This document shows positions 8,576 through 17,608 of a stretch of DNA of 32,150 nucleotides, piece after piece. Within the stretch, counting starts at the first letter, position 1, and every line of letters begins with the position of its first letter. Below the pieces are notes generated by a model. The model ran no database searches. It was given only the letters and a program-made list of their open reading frames with translations, and had not been told where the DNA came from. The DNA comes from an uncultured Chitinophagales bacterium (lineage in GTDB: Bacteria; Bacteroidota; Bacteroidia; Chitinophagales; UBA2359). The position numbers and the translations under genes are program-made. The stretch spans positions 1-32,150 of the forward strand of contig CALBCY010000218.1 in assembly GCA_937927195.1 (NCBI GenBank). Direction: 5' to 3'.

Positions 8576-10117
8576 TCATTCCTTTGATAAATTTATAAGC
8601 ACTTCTGATACCGCCTCATTATCTAAATTATAGTTATCTGTATAAATGTTAAGATCGATGAAGGATTCAGCCACTTCCAAGTTTTGAATAAAATATTGCT
8701 TGATTTCATTTGCCTTTAGCAATACAAGTTCTTCATTGGAAATGATTCCCTTTTCTATATCTGACACCTTTTTCCTTCCGTTCAAAAAGTAAACTGCCTC
8801 AAAGGGAACACCATATTCACCATTGTATTTTGTAAAAGTTCCAAAATTCAATTCCGAGTCGCTAATTTGCAAGCTAATGGAAACATTAATGGATTCAACT
8901 TTTTTAAAATTTGGCGCTTTGCATTCATCCATCAAATCAGTTAAGGTTTTATCTATTTGCTGAAGGGTATTGGTAACTTTATAGTTTCGTGAAATATCAT
9001 AGTGATCCAATTGCTCATCGAAGGTATAAACCAATTGAAGACCTTTCGTTTTGGGAATTGATTTCACCTTGCAATTTTCCGCCAATTCATTTGCAGTATT
9101 GATTTGTTTGTTTAATTTTCGACCGTCCTCCCAATAGGCTTTTCTATCAACTGGGCAAGGATTTTCTTCAGACAATTTTTTTGTCTTTTTACTTCCGAAA
9201 GAGACTCCCAAAGCAACTTCAAAAGAGGGTTTGGCCAAGGCAGATTGACCAGTAGGAATTTCATAAATTCCACTCAAAGCTAAGTTGTTTTCCTGGCCCA
9301 TTCGAAAACCGAAAGCTCCTAGGTAAGCGGAATTTCCAGTTCTTAATCCTCCTCCAATCCAAAAGGCTTCATCCATTAAATGCAATCTCAACAAAGCACT
9401 CGCTTGACCTTCGTCAAAAGCAGGACTTCGAAGTCGATCTGTGTAGGAAACAACTGGTTCGAGGTGAAAGCCAGAACCCAGCATTATTCTCCAACTCAAG
9501 CCTGCCCTGAAATGTGTTTCCAAATCATAATCGTTTGCTTTGAACTTTACCATACCTGGCAACTGAGTAGTCGACAAATTTAATTTGACAATTGTAAAAT
9601 CACTGATAAATGAATAATAGAAGCCGGCCCCCGCATCGAAATGAGATTGGGTTTGCTTATTGTCATAAAGCGTCAAATCATCAAAGCTAGAAATTTTTGT
9701 ATCGGTAAAATCCAATCCTTGGCTAATCAATCCAGCATACAGACCCAAACTAAGTCGGTGAGCACCTTCTGGCAAGATGTGAAATGCATATTGACCAACC
9801 AATTGAGTTCTTCTGCTGATGTGAACGTTTTCATTTAATATAAAAAAACCAAGACCATTCCGTTGCTTGTCGAACAAGGCCGTTTCAAAAGATACATGTT
9901 GCACATTAGGCGCTTGATCTATTCCAAGCCATTGTTGTCTATAGGCTAAATTAACAGCTGTAACTTTATCAGCTCCAACCGAGGCAGGATTGAACCAATC
10001 AGGGTAAAATGCATAATGACCCAACTCAGGTGTTTGTTGGGCACTCAAAAAGCTAGTAAGTCCGAACAGAAAAACAAAGCAGCAATTGAATAATATTTTA
10101 CTGAAATTTTTATTCAT
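8576..10117 (-). CDS. PorP/SprF-family outer membrane protein with C-terminal extension
   Basis: A 513-residue protein with a signal peptide (about 1-26, ending LSAQQ). The mature start (HYAFYPDWFNPASVGAD, then YRQQWLGIDQAPNVQHVSFE) is the PorP/SprF hallmark, followed by amphipathic strands of an outer membrane barrel to about residue 300. SprF-type proteins work with one particular T9SS type B substrate, and the gene directly upstream encodes such a substrate, so they are probably partners. The last ~200 residues go beyond the usual barrel and contain a soluble region (NEELVLLKANEIKQYFI) whose layout vaguely recalls OmpA-like peptidoglycan-binding domains; key residues could not be confirmed. 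Last gene of the minus-strand block; its ATG follows the previous stop by 1 bp. Confidence 0.85.
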   Translation of the reverse strand: MNKNFSKILFNCCFVFLFGLTSFLSAQQTPELGHYAFYPDWFNPASVGADKVTAVNLAYRQQWLGIDQAPNVQHVSFETALFDKQRNGLGFFILNENVHISRRTQLVGQYAFHILPEGAHRLSLGLYAGLISQGLDFTDTKISSFDDLTLYDNKQTQSHFDAGAGFYYSFISDFTIVKLNLSTTQLPGMVKFKANDYDLETHFRAGLSWRIMLGSGFHLEPVVSYTDRLRSPAFDEGQASALLRLHLMDEAFWIGGGLRTGNSAYLGAFGFRMGQENNLALSGIYEIPTGQSALAKPSFEVALGVSFGSKKTKKLSEENPCPVDRKAYWEDGRKLNKQINTANELAENCKVKSIPKTKGLQLVYTFDEQLDHYDISRNYKVTNTLQQIDKTLTDLMDECKAPNFKKVESINVSISLQISDSELNFGTFTKYNGEYGVPFEAVYFLNGRKKVSDIEKGIISNEELVLLKANEIKQYFIQNLEVAESFIDLNIYTDNYNLDNEAVSEVLINLSKE

Positions 10118-10118
10118 T

Positions 10119-12239
10119 TTATTCTCTTATTAAAGTTACTGGACCAATGTACTCTTGCTGATTCACCAGGTTTACAATTACATACCAATAGGTTCCATCA
10201 ATGGCCCCTTCCCCACTCCACTGAGTATCCAGAAAATCTTCGTAAACAGTTGAGCCAAATCTATTGACAACACTTAGTTTAAAATTCGAAGCCTCAAACA
10301 AAGGGCTCAATATTTCAATTTCCCACTGATCGTTTACTCCGTCAAAATTGGGTGTAAAAATTTCAGGAATAAACAAATCAACATTGTCGGTTGAAGAAGG
10401 ATAAACTTTTACTTGTTTTAAAATTTCATCAGAAACACAATTTTCAGAATTGATGGTAAAATAATAATTTGCAATTTGAGCTGTTCTGTTTCGCGGACTT
10501 GAAAGAGAATCAATAAAAACATCATCACAAGAAGAACCAGCCCTTAGAAAAGTGCCCATTTCGATCTCCCACTCATGACAAATTCCCTCATTATTGTTTT
10601 CAAAAACAATTGCAAAAGTGTCTTGGCTAAAAACAGATTCAGGCATTTCAATGTCCTCCTCATCAAAGAAAACAGCCTCAGGATTTTTGAGCGTTAAATT
10701 CAGTTCTTGAATACTTGAACACAAATTGTCATTCAAAGCTTGAAAAACAAGTGCCAGATCATTGTTCACTTCAAATTCCATTTCACCAGGAAATTCAGCC
10801 CCATTTAACAAAAGAAGATCACTCTCAGATCCAAGTGCTGAAATTGTTACCATTTCACCCAAACAAAAACTACTTTGGTTGGGCACCATGCTGACAGTAA
10901 ATTCTGGTGAAGGTTCAGAAAAGATAGTCAAAGTATCAACAGCTGCACAACTAATGTTTGGATAAACAATGATCGTTTGATCTTCATCAATGCCCTCAAA
11001 AAAAATACCATTGGTATTTGAATAGATTGTATCATTTAAATGCCAATCGCCAAAGTACGATCCATCATTGTTGCTTTGTATGGCAATCATTTCATTTTCA
11101 CAAACCGTAAGATATCTTTCCGAAATGAAGTCGACCGATTCGACAGCCTGAATTGCAATGCTGTCTGTTAGTGAGCAAGCATACTCGTCTGTTACTGTCA
11201 GGAACAAATTGCTCAATTCAGCAATTGGTACAAAAGTAAGTGAGTCATTGTTTGGCAAGGAAGGGACATTCCAATTATAAGTAAGGTTGTTTAGCTCAGA
11301 AAGGCCTACTATGATTTGCATAGATTGATTTTTACAAGCAACAGTATCTTCAGGTAGATTTAAAGTGTCTGGTAAGGGACTGACACTGATTTCAACAGAA
11401 TCTGTATTGATGCAATTGTTTTCATTTACAACAACCGCGATCAATTTTTCAGGAGCAGTGGTCGTTAGTGAAATTTCTTGGCCATCCCACTCTTCCGAAC
11501 CATCTGTCCAAAGGTAAGATGGAAGAGAGTCGATTCCTATTGTCAAAATTTCTGTTTGATTTGGACAAATGGTAAGTTCGTCTGGCAAGAGTAAATCTGC
11601 TTGAGGAAAAGTGTCAACATTTATTTGTGTACTACCAGTACTTGAACAACCGATAGAATCAGTAGCCATTACCGTTAAGATTTCTGCTTGGGTAAAAGTT
11701 TTGGTAAAGCTGGTTCCCATACTTCCATCTGGCCAAGTATAATTCAAATTTTCAGGCGCTGCCGTCAAAGTAAATTCCTGTCCCCAACAAGCTTTTTCTC
11801 CACTTTGATTAATAACGAAACTGGGTTCGGCAACCAGATTGATAGGAAGAGAATTTGATAATTCAGATGGAATGGTTGTTCCATCATCAGAAGAAAAATT
11901 AGCTGAGACAATTAAATTGTAAAGACCTGGATTGGAACTGATTTCACTTAAAGGAATTTCATGTTCATAAAACTCCGTGATTCCGTCCATTAAAACACAA
12001 CATTCAGTGCTGTTGAAAAGAAAAACGAACTCGACCGTATTGGCTTCGGTGTCAAGTACAAATTCTGGATCTAAACTTAAATTGACAGACAGTGCGTTTC
12101 CCTCATTGATGCACAAAGAGGAATCTTCTACTTCAAGGCTGACGATTTGCCCATAAAAATGTGTTGCCATGAATGGCATCATCCAAAAGACAAGTGTTTT
12201 TAGGCTCCAATTTAATAGGCGTTTCGAAGTTGGTGTCAT
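10119..12239 (-). CDS. T9SS type B (gliding-motility C-terminal domain) surface protein
   Basis: A 706-residue exported protein with a signal peptide of about 31 residues (ending HFYGQ). The bulk is a series of Ig/PKD-like units of about 80-95 residues with recurring C..N..(I/L) openings and paired cysteines (for example ICPNQTEILTIG, ACKNQSMQIIVG, VCENEMIAIQS). The final ~85 residues (IPEIFTPNFDGVNDQWEI to the end) are the CHU_C/type B sorting domain, which sends proteins through the T9SS to the surface. The start overlaps the upstream FHA gene by 4 bp (ATGA), and a PorP/SprF gene follows 1 bp later. This supports an exported surface component, adhesin or effector of the ubiquitin-like locus. 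Ligand unknown. Confidence 0.9.
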   Translation of the reverse strand: MTPTSKRLLNWSLKTLVFWMMPFMATHFYGQIVSLEVEDSSLCINEGNALSVNLSLDPEFVLDTEANTVEFVFLFNSTECCVLMDGITEFYEHEIPLSEISSNPGLYNLIVSANFSSDDGTTIPSELSNSLPINLVAEPSFVINQSGEKACWGQEFTLTAAPENLNYTWPDGSMGTSFTKTFTQAEILTVMATDSIGCSSTGSTQINVDTFPQADLLLPDELTICPNQTEILTIGIDSLPSYLWTDGSEEWDGQEISLTTTAPEKLIAVVVNENNCINTDSVEISVSPLPDTLNLPEDTVACKNQSMQIIVGLSELNNLTYNWNVPSLPNNDSLTFVPIAELSNLFLTVTDEYACSLTDSIAIQAVESVDFISERYLTVCENEMIAIQSNNDGSYFGDWHLNDTIYSNTNGIFFEGIDEDQTIIVYPNISCAAVDTLTIFSEPSPEFTVSMVPNQSSFCLGEMVTISALGSESDLLLLNGAEFPGEMEFEVNNDLALVFQALNDNLCSSIQELNLTLKNPEAVFFDEEDIEMPESVFSQDTFAIVFENNNEGICHEWEIEMGTFLRAGSSCDDVFIDSLSSPRNRTAQIANYYFTINSENCVSDEILKQVKVYPSSTDNVDLFIPEIFTPNFDGVNDQWEIEILSPLFEASNFKLSVVNRFGSTVYEDFLDTQWSGEGAIDGTYWYVIVNLVNQQEYIGPVTLIRE

Positions 12240-14464
12240 CGCTTTCTAATTTGAATTTTCGGAGCAACTTTAGGTATTGCTTGAACTGGTTGAGCTTCAG
12301 GAACCACAGATGCCGTTGACTTTCTTTTTTCGTGAAATTGGATGCGTGTGACACTTTCCGTACCCAATTTTATGATGTCTTTATCTTTCAGAACGGTCGG
12401 GCTGTTTAAGGGCAACACACGATTGTTGACCCATGTTTCTCCAATTGGATGTATATAAACATGGTTGCCATCAAAACTTAATTTCGCATGTCTGCCTTGG
12501 ACAGCGGGGTCATTCCATTTCACAAAAACATAACAACCGGCATCTGAACCAATGAAAATATCAATTCCAGTTTTCAACCATTTACTTATTGGATTTACTC
12601 GTCGATATTTTTCTGGACTGATGTATTCCAATTCGAAGTCTTCCATACCTTTTATAATTGAAACCATAATGAAACCCATTACACCTCCAAACAAAAAGAA
12701 ACTGATCATTCTCAACATTTCAGAACTGTTCCAATAGTCAGCCAAGAAGAAGTACAAAATGAAAGAGAGCAATCCTGCAAGCATTCCTCCAAGCAAACCA
12801 CGTTTTACTTCCACGCTGGATTTGAAGCTGATTACAAGACCAAGAAATATACCAAGAAGCAACCAAGTGATTAATCCTGCAAGGAATGGATTGGGTAAAA
12901 CATTTCTTAGCAGCCAATAACCAATCAAGAAGGATTGTGCAGCCAATATTCCACCAAACAAAGATTTCATAATAATTTTAGCCCAAGACAATTTACTACT
13001 TTGCCCTCTTTGTTCGACCCAAGCCAAACTAAAAGTAAGACCCAAACCAAGAGAAAGCCCTGTTAACCACTCAGTACTAAAGGCATTCATTTCACCTTCA
13101 ATCCCATAGATATTAGAAAGGAAATAAGAGACGGGTTCAAAAAGGCCCAATCCAAAATTTTTCAAGAGTGCAATGATGGACCAAGAAATCAATCCACCCA
13201 ATGTTCCAAACCAAAGCCAATTTAAGTATCTGTTGATTCCTTCTTGTGAAAAGAATTTGCTGCTATCTACATTGGCAACTCCCTCCTGGCAACTGTCTGG
13301 ATAATAGAGACATTGGTTTTTATTGTATTCCCAACTCGACAAAGTAGTCAAGTGTTCACATTTGGTAACGATCAATTCATCCTCCTCGAAAGGATCCCCA
13401 GTGAGTGGATCTCTTTGAACCATTCCCGGTTTTTTGATTTCAGAATAAGGTTGAACGAAGCGTTTCTTAAAATTCGATTTTTTCACAATTGGAATAACTA
13501 CGCTAAAAAATGCAAGGATTCCTGAGATAATTATGGCGCCAATAAAAAACCAATTCAACCAGTTGTGAATGGTTGGTGGTGGTGTCTTTCTCAAATCTAA
13601 TTCGTTGTTGGCAGTTCCCCAACTAGCTCCGTAATTTTCTTGGGCTGAAATTTTATTGTCTTTTTTCCACTTAATACTGATCTGTCTGGTTTCGCCTCGA
13701 TAGATCGGATTTGGAGGTGTCAATTCAATTAGATACTTATCGAAAAATATTTTCTGGATGTCTTGAATTGCATTGACCAAAATCACGGAAACAGGTTCTA
13801 CTAATTTGGGTTCATCAGCGGTACTTCTTGTAGTAGCGCTTAATGATTCCATAAACACTCTGTCTACTTTAGGATCACAAACTATTGGAAAAACATTAAG
13901 ATCAAGGTCTATGTTTTTTATCTTATTGATTAATTTCTCCTTTGCTTCGGCTTTTAAATTCTCTTTGCTAAAACTCCCATTGGCTGTCGTGAAAATATAA
14001 ACGATGGCTTCTTTGCCTGCGCCCTTACTTTCGATCAAGCCTGGAATTTCATCTAAACTCTCGAAATATTCAGGTTCAGTTTGGCAATCTAGTGGCAATC
14101 GGTTATTTGTTTTTGACTTTTTTATCGAACTAAAGACTGGCTCGACAAAATCTGAGCCTCCTTTTTGGTCGATCAAATAAATAAAAATTTGATTTTTATG
14201 ATCAGAACTGATCCGCTCGATATTGAGATCAAATTTTTCATTGTTGTAAAATTCACTGACTTGGATATCAGGTGCATTTATAGTCATTGGTTGCCCCTGA
14301 TTGTCAATACTAAACCTCAGGTCAATTGTTTTCTTGTTAATATTGTGGCTAACCTCCTGAATACTAATTTCCTTTAGCCCATTGCTTTTTCCTTGTCCTT
14401 GTATGGAATAACTAAGGAGTAAAAGAAAAAAAAGAAGTATTGAATTTCGTATAATATTGTTCAT
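12236..14464 (-). CDS. vWA-like / seven-helix / FHA membrane protein
   Basis: The ATG at 14464 gives 742 residues with a good signal peptide (1-24) and a 52 bp gap to the JAMM gene; an upstream ATG at 14566 would bury the signal peptide and overlap that gene. Residues 90-250 look like a divergent von Willebrand A fold (IFIYLIDQKGG, AIVYIFTTANGSF, LNVFPIVCD) without the intact DxSxS metal motif. TM1 is at about 305-327, then a soluble loop with Cys369, His371, Cys385 and Cys392, then six helices (about 415-435, 466-483, 500-520, 527-547, 557-575, 587-605). A C-terminal FHA domain follows (630-715: IGS 638-640, GRHA 657-660, VNN 679-681). Positive charges in alternate loops put the Cys loop and the FHA domain in the cytosol. 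FHA domains bind phosphothreonine, so this is probably a membrane scaffold. No kinase lies in the window. Confidence 0.85.
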   Translation of the reverse strand: MNNIIRNSILLFFLLLLSYSIQGQGKSNGLKEISIQEVSHNINKKTIDLRFSIDNQGQPMTINAPDIQVSEFYNNEKFDLNIERISSDHKNQIFIYLIDQKGGSDFVEPVFSSIKKSKTNNRLPLDCQTEPEYFESLDEIPGLIESKGAGKEAIVYIFTTANGSFSKENLKAEAKEKLINKIKNIDLDLNVFPIVCDPKVDRVFMESLSATTRSTADEPKLVEPVSVILVNAIQDIQKIFFDKYLIELTPPNPIYRGETRQISIKWKKDNKISAQENYGASWGTANNELDLRKTPPPTIHNWLNWFFIGAIIISGILAFFSVVIPIVKKSNFKKRFVQPYSEIKKPGMVQRDPLTGDPFEEDELIVTKCEHLTTLSSWEYNKNQCLYYPDSCQEGVANVDSSKFFSQEGINRYLNWLWFGTLGGLISWSIIALLKNFGLGLFEPVSYFLSNIYGIEGEMNAFSTEWLTGLSLGLGLTFSLAWVEQRGQSSKLSWAKIIMKSLFGGILAAQSFLIGYWLLRNVLPNPFLAGLITWLLLGIFLGLVISFKSSVEVKRGLLGGMLAGLLSFILYFFLADYWNSSEMLRMISFFLFGGVMGFIMVSIIKGMEDFELEYISPEKYRRVNPISKWLKTGIDIFIGSDAGCYVFVKWNDPAVQGRHAKLSFDGNHVYIHPIGETWVNNRVLPLNSPTVLKDKDIIKLGTESVTRIQFHEKRKSTASVVPEAQPVQAIPKVAPKIQIRKR

Positions 14465-14516
14465 AAAAAAATATTTAAGCTTGCCTAAAAGTTGTGGTTT
14501 CGAATATGAAAACATT

Positions 14517-15125
14517 TTAGGAAGCGAGCGTTTTCCAAGGAAACCAAACCTCTGAGCTTCGTTCATTATTCAACTGGCCATTTTCTTTTCTGCTGACAAA
14601 GACGGTATCATAATTTTCTGTCAAGGAATCCAATACAATTGCCAATTGATATTTCTCCTTAAAAAAGTTATTATGAATACTTAGATCCTGTCTCGACAAA
14701 TAGGGAGTATGCCCCGGATGGGTATGAAACCAAGCGATTAATTCTAGTTCAGGATTTTTTTCTTGTTCTTCATAAAGTTCTATTAGAGCCTGTGGGCCAA
14801 ATTCTAACCTTACAGGATTTTGTTCCGTAACATTTTTAGAGGCTACGAAATGTTCAAGACTTACATTGTAGCTTTCACTATTTTCATTTTCAGAAAACTT
14901 ACCTAAACAAAATCCTCCAACTTCTGGAACAGGTTCGTTTGCCTTACTTTCCAATACGAGATCGAGTATGTCGAAAACAACGGAATGATGAATGAAAACC
15001 GATTCCACAGAACTATCTGTATAGGTGTCTTTCAATTCTACCTTTTTGAAGTTTTTGTTGTTTATCATTGCATCAAGTGCAGCGGGCACTGGAGGCTTAG
15101 TTTTCTTTTTCCGTCTAATTTTCAT
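14517..15125 (-). CDS. Soluble JAMM/JAB-family isopeptidase (deubiquitinase-like)
   Basis: The ATG at 15125 gives 202 residues; a TTG at 15134 adds only three. The full JAMM zinc motif is present: Glu68 in PEVGGFCLG, then His134 and His136, Ser144 and Asp147 in HTHPGHTPYLSRQD, i.e. HxH-x7-S-x2-D. JAMM enzymes hydrolyse the isopeptide bond after the C-terminal Gly of ubiquitin-like proteins, or trim precursors. Since the ubiquitin-like protein of this locus already ends in Gly, removal from targets is the likelier job. A basic N-terminus (KIRRKKKTK) may hold it near membrane lipids or nucleic acid. No signal peptide. It lies 23 bp after the membrane-anchored JAMM gene, whose catalytic domain it closely resembles, suggesting duplication. 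Confidence 0.93.
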   Translation of the reverse strand: MKIRRKKKTKPPVPAALDAMINNKNFKKVELKDTYTDSSVESVFIHHSVVFDILDLVLESKANEPVPEVGGFCLGKFSENENSESYNVSLEHFVASKNVTEQNPVRLEFGPQALIELYEEQEKNPELELIAWFHTHPGHTPYLSRQDLSIHNNFFKEKYQLAIVLDSLTENYDTVFVSRKENGQLNNERSSEVWFPWKTLAS

Positions 15126-15148
15126 TGAACTCAATTAAAGACTTAGGT

Positions 15149-17608
15149 TTATACACCTTGTTGTTGCTGTTTGATATTTCTATTTACTGTCCTAGACCAT
15201 TTATCAATTTCTGTCCACTTGGTCCAAGAGACATGCTCGACTTTATCGTTTTTATTATTCATTGATCCAGATTTATTTCTAGTAAAGAACCCAGTGTTCA
15301 TATCTTCAGTGAGGGGATCAACAACCATGGCTATTTGGTAGGGTTCTTTGAACAAACCATTTTGAATTTTCAAGTCTGGCCTTGAAAGAAACAGCCCATG
15401 ACCAGGATGAGTATGAAACCATCCAACAAGAGAAAGGTCTTCATTTTCTTCTTGTATTTCAGCCAACTCAGTCCAAGCCTTAGAACCAAATTCTATACTG
15501 TAAACATCATTGTCTTTAGGGGTAATGGGTACAAATTTTTCTATATACAATTTATAATCATTTTCATTTCCTTCATAAGTCCCTAACAAGAAACCTCCAA
15601 TTTCAGGGACGTCTACTTCCTCCTGCATGGTTTTATTCGTTTGATTCCGGATAAAACTGTCCAAACTTACTGCTGATTCATGATTCAGTTTTAACTTAGA
15701 AATAGCAGTACTTTTCCATATTTGGCCCATTTCCAATTCAAAGTATTGCCCTTTGGAGCTTTGCCGATTTTTTTGTTGTTTCTGCGCCGACTTCTCTTGC
15801 TCTGCCTTTTTAGTAATTTTCAATGAGCTGGAATCTGCGACAACTTGTTTTTCAATAATTCGTTTTTCAACTTGTTCTTTCCTTTTTTTGGCGTTTCTAC
15901 TTTGAAGCCAAAGAAAACCCAACAAGCCAAAAATTCCTAACAGAACCATACTAACAAGACCCATGTTAAACTTGCCGTCTCCCTGAACTTTTTGTCCATT
16001 CAATGAAATGGTCTGTTGATTAAAAGTAAACTGTTCTTGCTTATTCGCATCTGTAAGATTTAGTTGATATTGTCCTTTTGGCAAATTTCCAAATTCACTT
16101 AAATTTACTTTAGCGGATCTATTCTCTCCGATGTTTACTTGTAATGATGAGAAGTTTGGGCTTTTGATCTGAACGTGGTACGGTGGAATCCCACCAGAGA
16201 TATTTGAAATCGAAACTACCCGACTTTCCTTGTCAAACTTTAATTGTCCACTTATTGCTTCACCAGTATTGTCAATTTTATGGACATAGGTCCTTTTGAA
16301 AGCATCTTCGATGAAGATCGATTCTTTTGAAGCATTGTCTGTCAAAGAAAGCTTGACTTCTTTCCCTTTGACAGACTTTAAGCTGACATCTTGTTCATTG
16401 TATTGAGAAACACTCAATGGCGGAACAACATTGTTAAAGAAGATGCTGTAGTTGTCCCCATTTCTAGTATGTTGGGCAGTTATAGGAATCTGATAAACAT
16501 ACTTGGGTTCAAAAACATCGCCATATAAACTTTTTTTGGCCAATTTTCTTTTTGCACTTTCTGCTAAATAATATTCAGTTCCTTTTTCTTGTGCTATATC
16601 CCATAACAAATCATCAATTTTGGTTCTTGCCAAATCTCTTTGACCTCCATTCGGAGATCGACTTAAATAATTTTCATAGGCCCGAATTCTATATATTTCA
16701 TTCTTATTTTTTTTAATATCGGCCAATGTACTTTCCCAAAAAAGCTCATCTTGAGCATTGTAGGCAGCTCTTGTATTTTTTCCTTTTGGGAATTTTTTCA
16801 AGTATGAAACATAGCCGTTCAAGGTGTTTTCGGCCTTGCACTTTTTCCAATATTCATTGTCACCTAGGTTCTTATTCTGTTTCGTAAAAGAATCATTTTT
16901 CCAACTGTCGTCAGGCGGCGGAGGTGGTATATAAACGGCCTCAGCAGCTTGCGATGCAGTCTCAGTACGGTCATTCTTCTTTTGGATGTTGTTTACTTCT
17001 TTCGCTGCTTGAGTATTGATTTCTGCTTGAGGAAACTGAATACTGTAATGCTTTTTAAGGAGTGTTTCTTGTTTCGTTTTGGGATTTGACAAATACGCTT
17101 CTTCTGCTTTTCTCGATTTTATTTTTGCCTTTAAGGATATGCTTCCAACTTTTTCGTTGGTAAACAAAAGTCTTATGGTTCTTTTGGAATTTAACTTGAG
17201 AAAAAGTCCAGCTTGAGTTTCCAATTTCATTCCAGGGATATTGGCAAAATCTTGGGTTTGAATTCCGATTTCAATTTCTTCCTTTTTCAAAGATTGATTT
17301 AGTCGAAGATTATCGAAAACAATGGACAAACCGCATTCCTCAGAAATACAATCCAAGGGCAATTCCTGCTCCGCACTTCCAATTACAATTGGAGCCTTAT
17401 TGGTACCAAGATTTTCGAGGACAAAAGAAACATCAAAGCTGCCTGTAACTTTCCTTCCATTTTTGAAAACATGCTCAAAAGAAACCTTGTTGCTTGCTCC
17501 TTGACCATTGATTTTAAACAACGGAAACAAACACAACAAAATCGCCAATCCAATTTGCAAGTAAATTTTCATACGCTTGGAGTTTATATTTAAATGGTCA
17601 CCTACCAT
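15149..17608 (-). CDS. Single-pass membrane protein with cytosolic JAMM isopeptidase domain
   Basis: 819 residues from the ATG at 17608, which overlaps the upstream stop by 7 bp; an ATG at 17572 (residue 13) would give a shorter signal-peptide n-region and is equally plausible. Order: signal peptide (hydrophobic core about 16-34), N-terminal beta domain with Cys87/Cys92 in a CxSEEC motif, proline-rich linker (YIPPPPPDD), helical repeats of the (A/G)Y..YL..FP.G type (about 250-355), an SprB-like SGGIPPY unit (near 470), one membrane helix (about 550-569), a charged coiled linker, and a JAMM domain (Glu669, His732, His734, Ser742, Asp745 in HTHPGHGLFLSRPD). The topology puts the stalk outside the inner membrane and the protease inside. 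This suggests a receptor-like deconjugase whose activity could respond to envelope signals. Confidence 0.9.
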   Translation of the reverse strand: MVGDHLNINSKRMKIYLQIGLAILLCLFPLFKINGQGASNKVSFEHVFKNGRKVTGSFDVSFVLENLGTNKAPIVIGSAEQELPLDCISEECGLSIVFDNLRLNQSLKKEEIEIGIQTQDFANIPGMKLETQAGLFLKLNSKRTIRLLFTNEKVGSISLKAKIKSRKAEEAYLSNPKTKQETLLKKHYSIQFPQAEINTQAAKEVNNIQKKNDRTETASQAAEAVYIPPPPPDDSWKNDSFTKQNKNLGDNEYWKKCKAENTLNGYVSYLKKFPKGKNTRAAYNAQDELFWESTLADIKKNKNEIYRIRAYENYLSRSPNGGQRDLARTKIDDLLWDIAQEKGTEYYLAESAKRKLAKKSLYGDVFEPKYVYQIPITAQHTRNGDNYSIFFNNVVPPLSVSQYNEQDVSLKSVKGKEVKLSLTDNASKESIFIEDAFKRTYVHKIDNTGEAISGQLKFDKESRVVSISNISGGIPPYHVQIKSPNFSSLQVNIGENRSAKVNLSEFGNLPKGQYQLNLTDANKQEQFTFNQQTISLNGQKVQGDGKFNMGLVSMVLLGIFGLLGFLWLQSRNAKKRKEQVEKRIIEKQVVADSSSLKITKKAEQEKSAQKQQKNRQSSKGQYFELEMGQIWKSTAISKLKLNHESAVSLDSFIRNQTNKTMQEEVDVPEIGGFLLGTYEGNENDYKLYIEKFVPITPKDNDVYSIEFGSKAWTELAEIQEENEDLSLVGWFHTHPGHGLFLSRPDLKIQNGLFKEPYQIAMVVDPLTEDMNTGFFTRNKSGSMNNKNDKVEHVSWTKWTEIDKWSRTVNRNIKQQQQGV

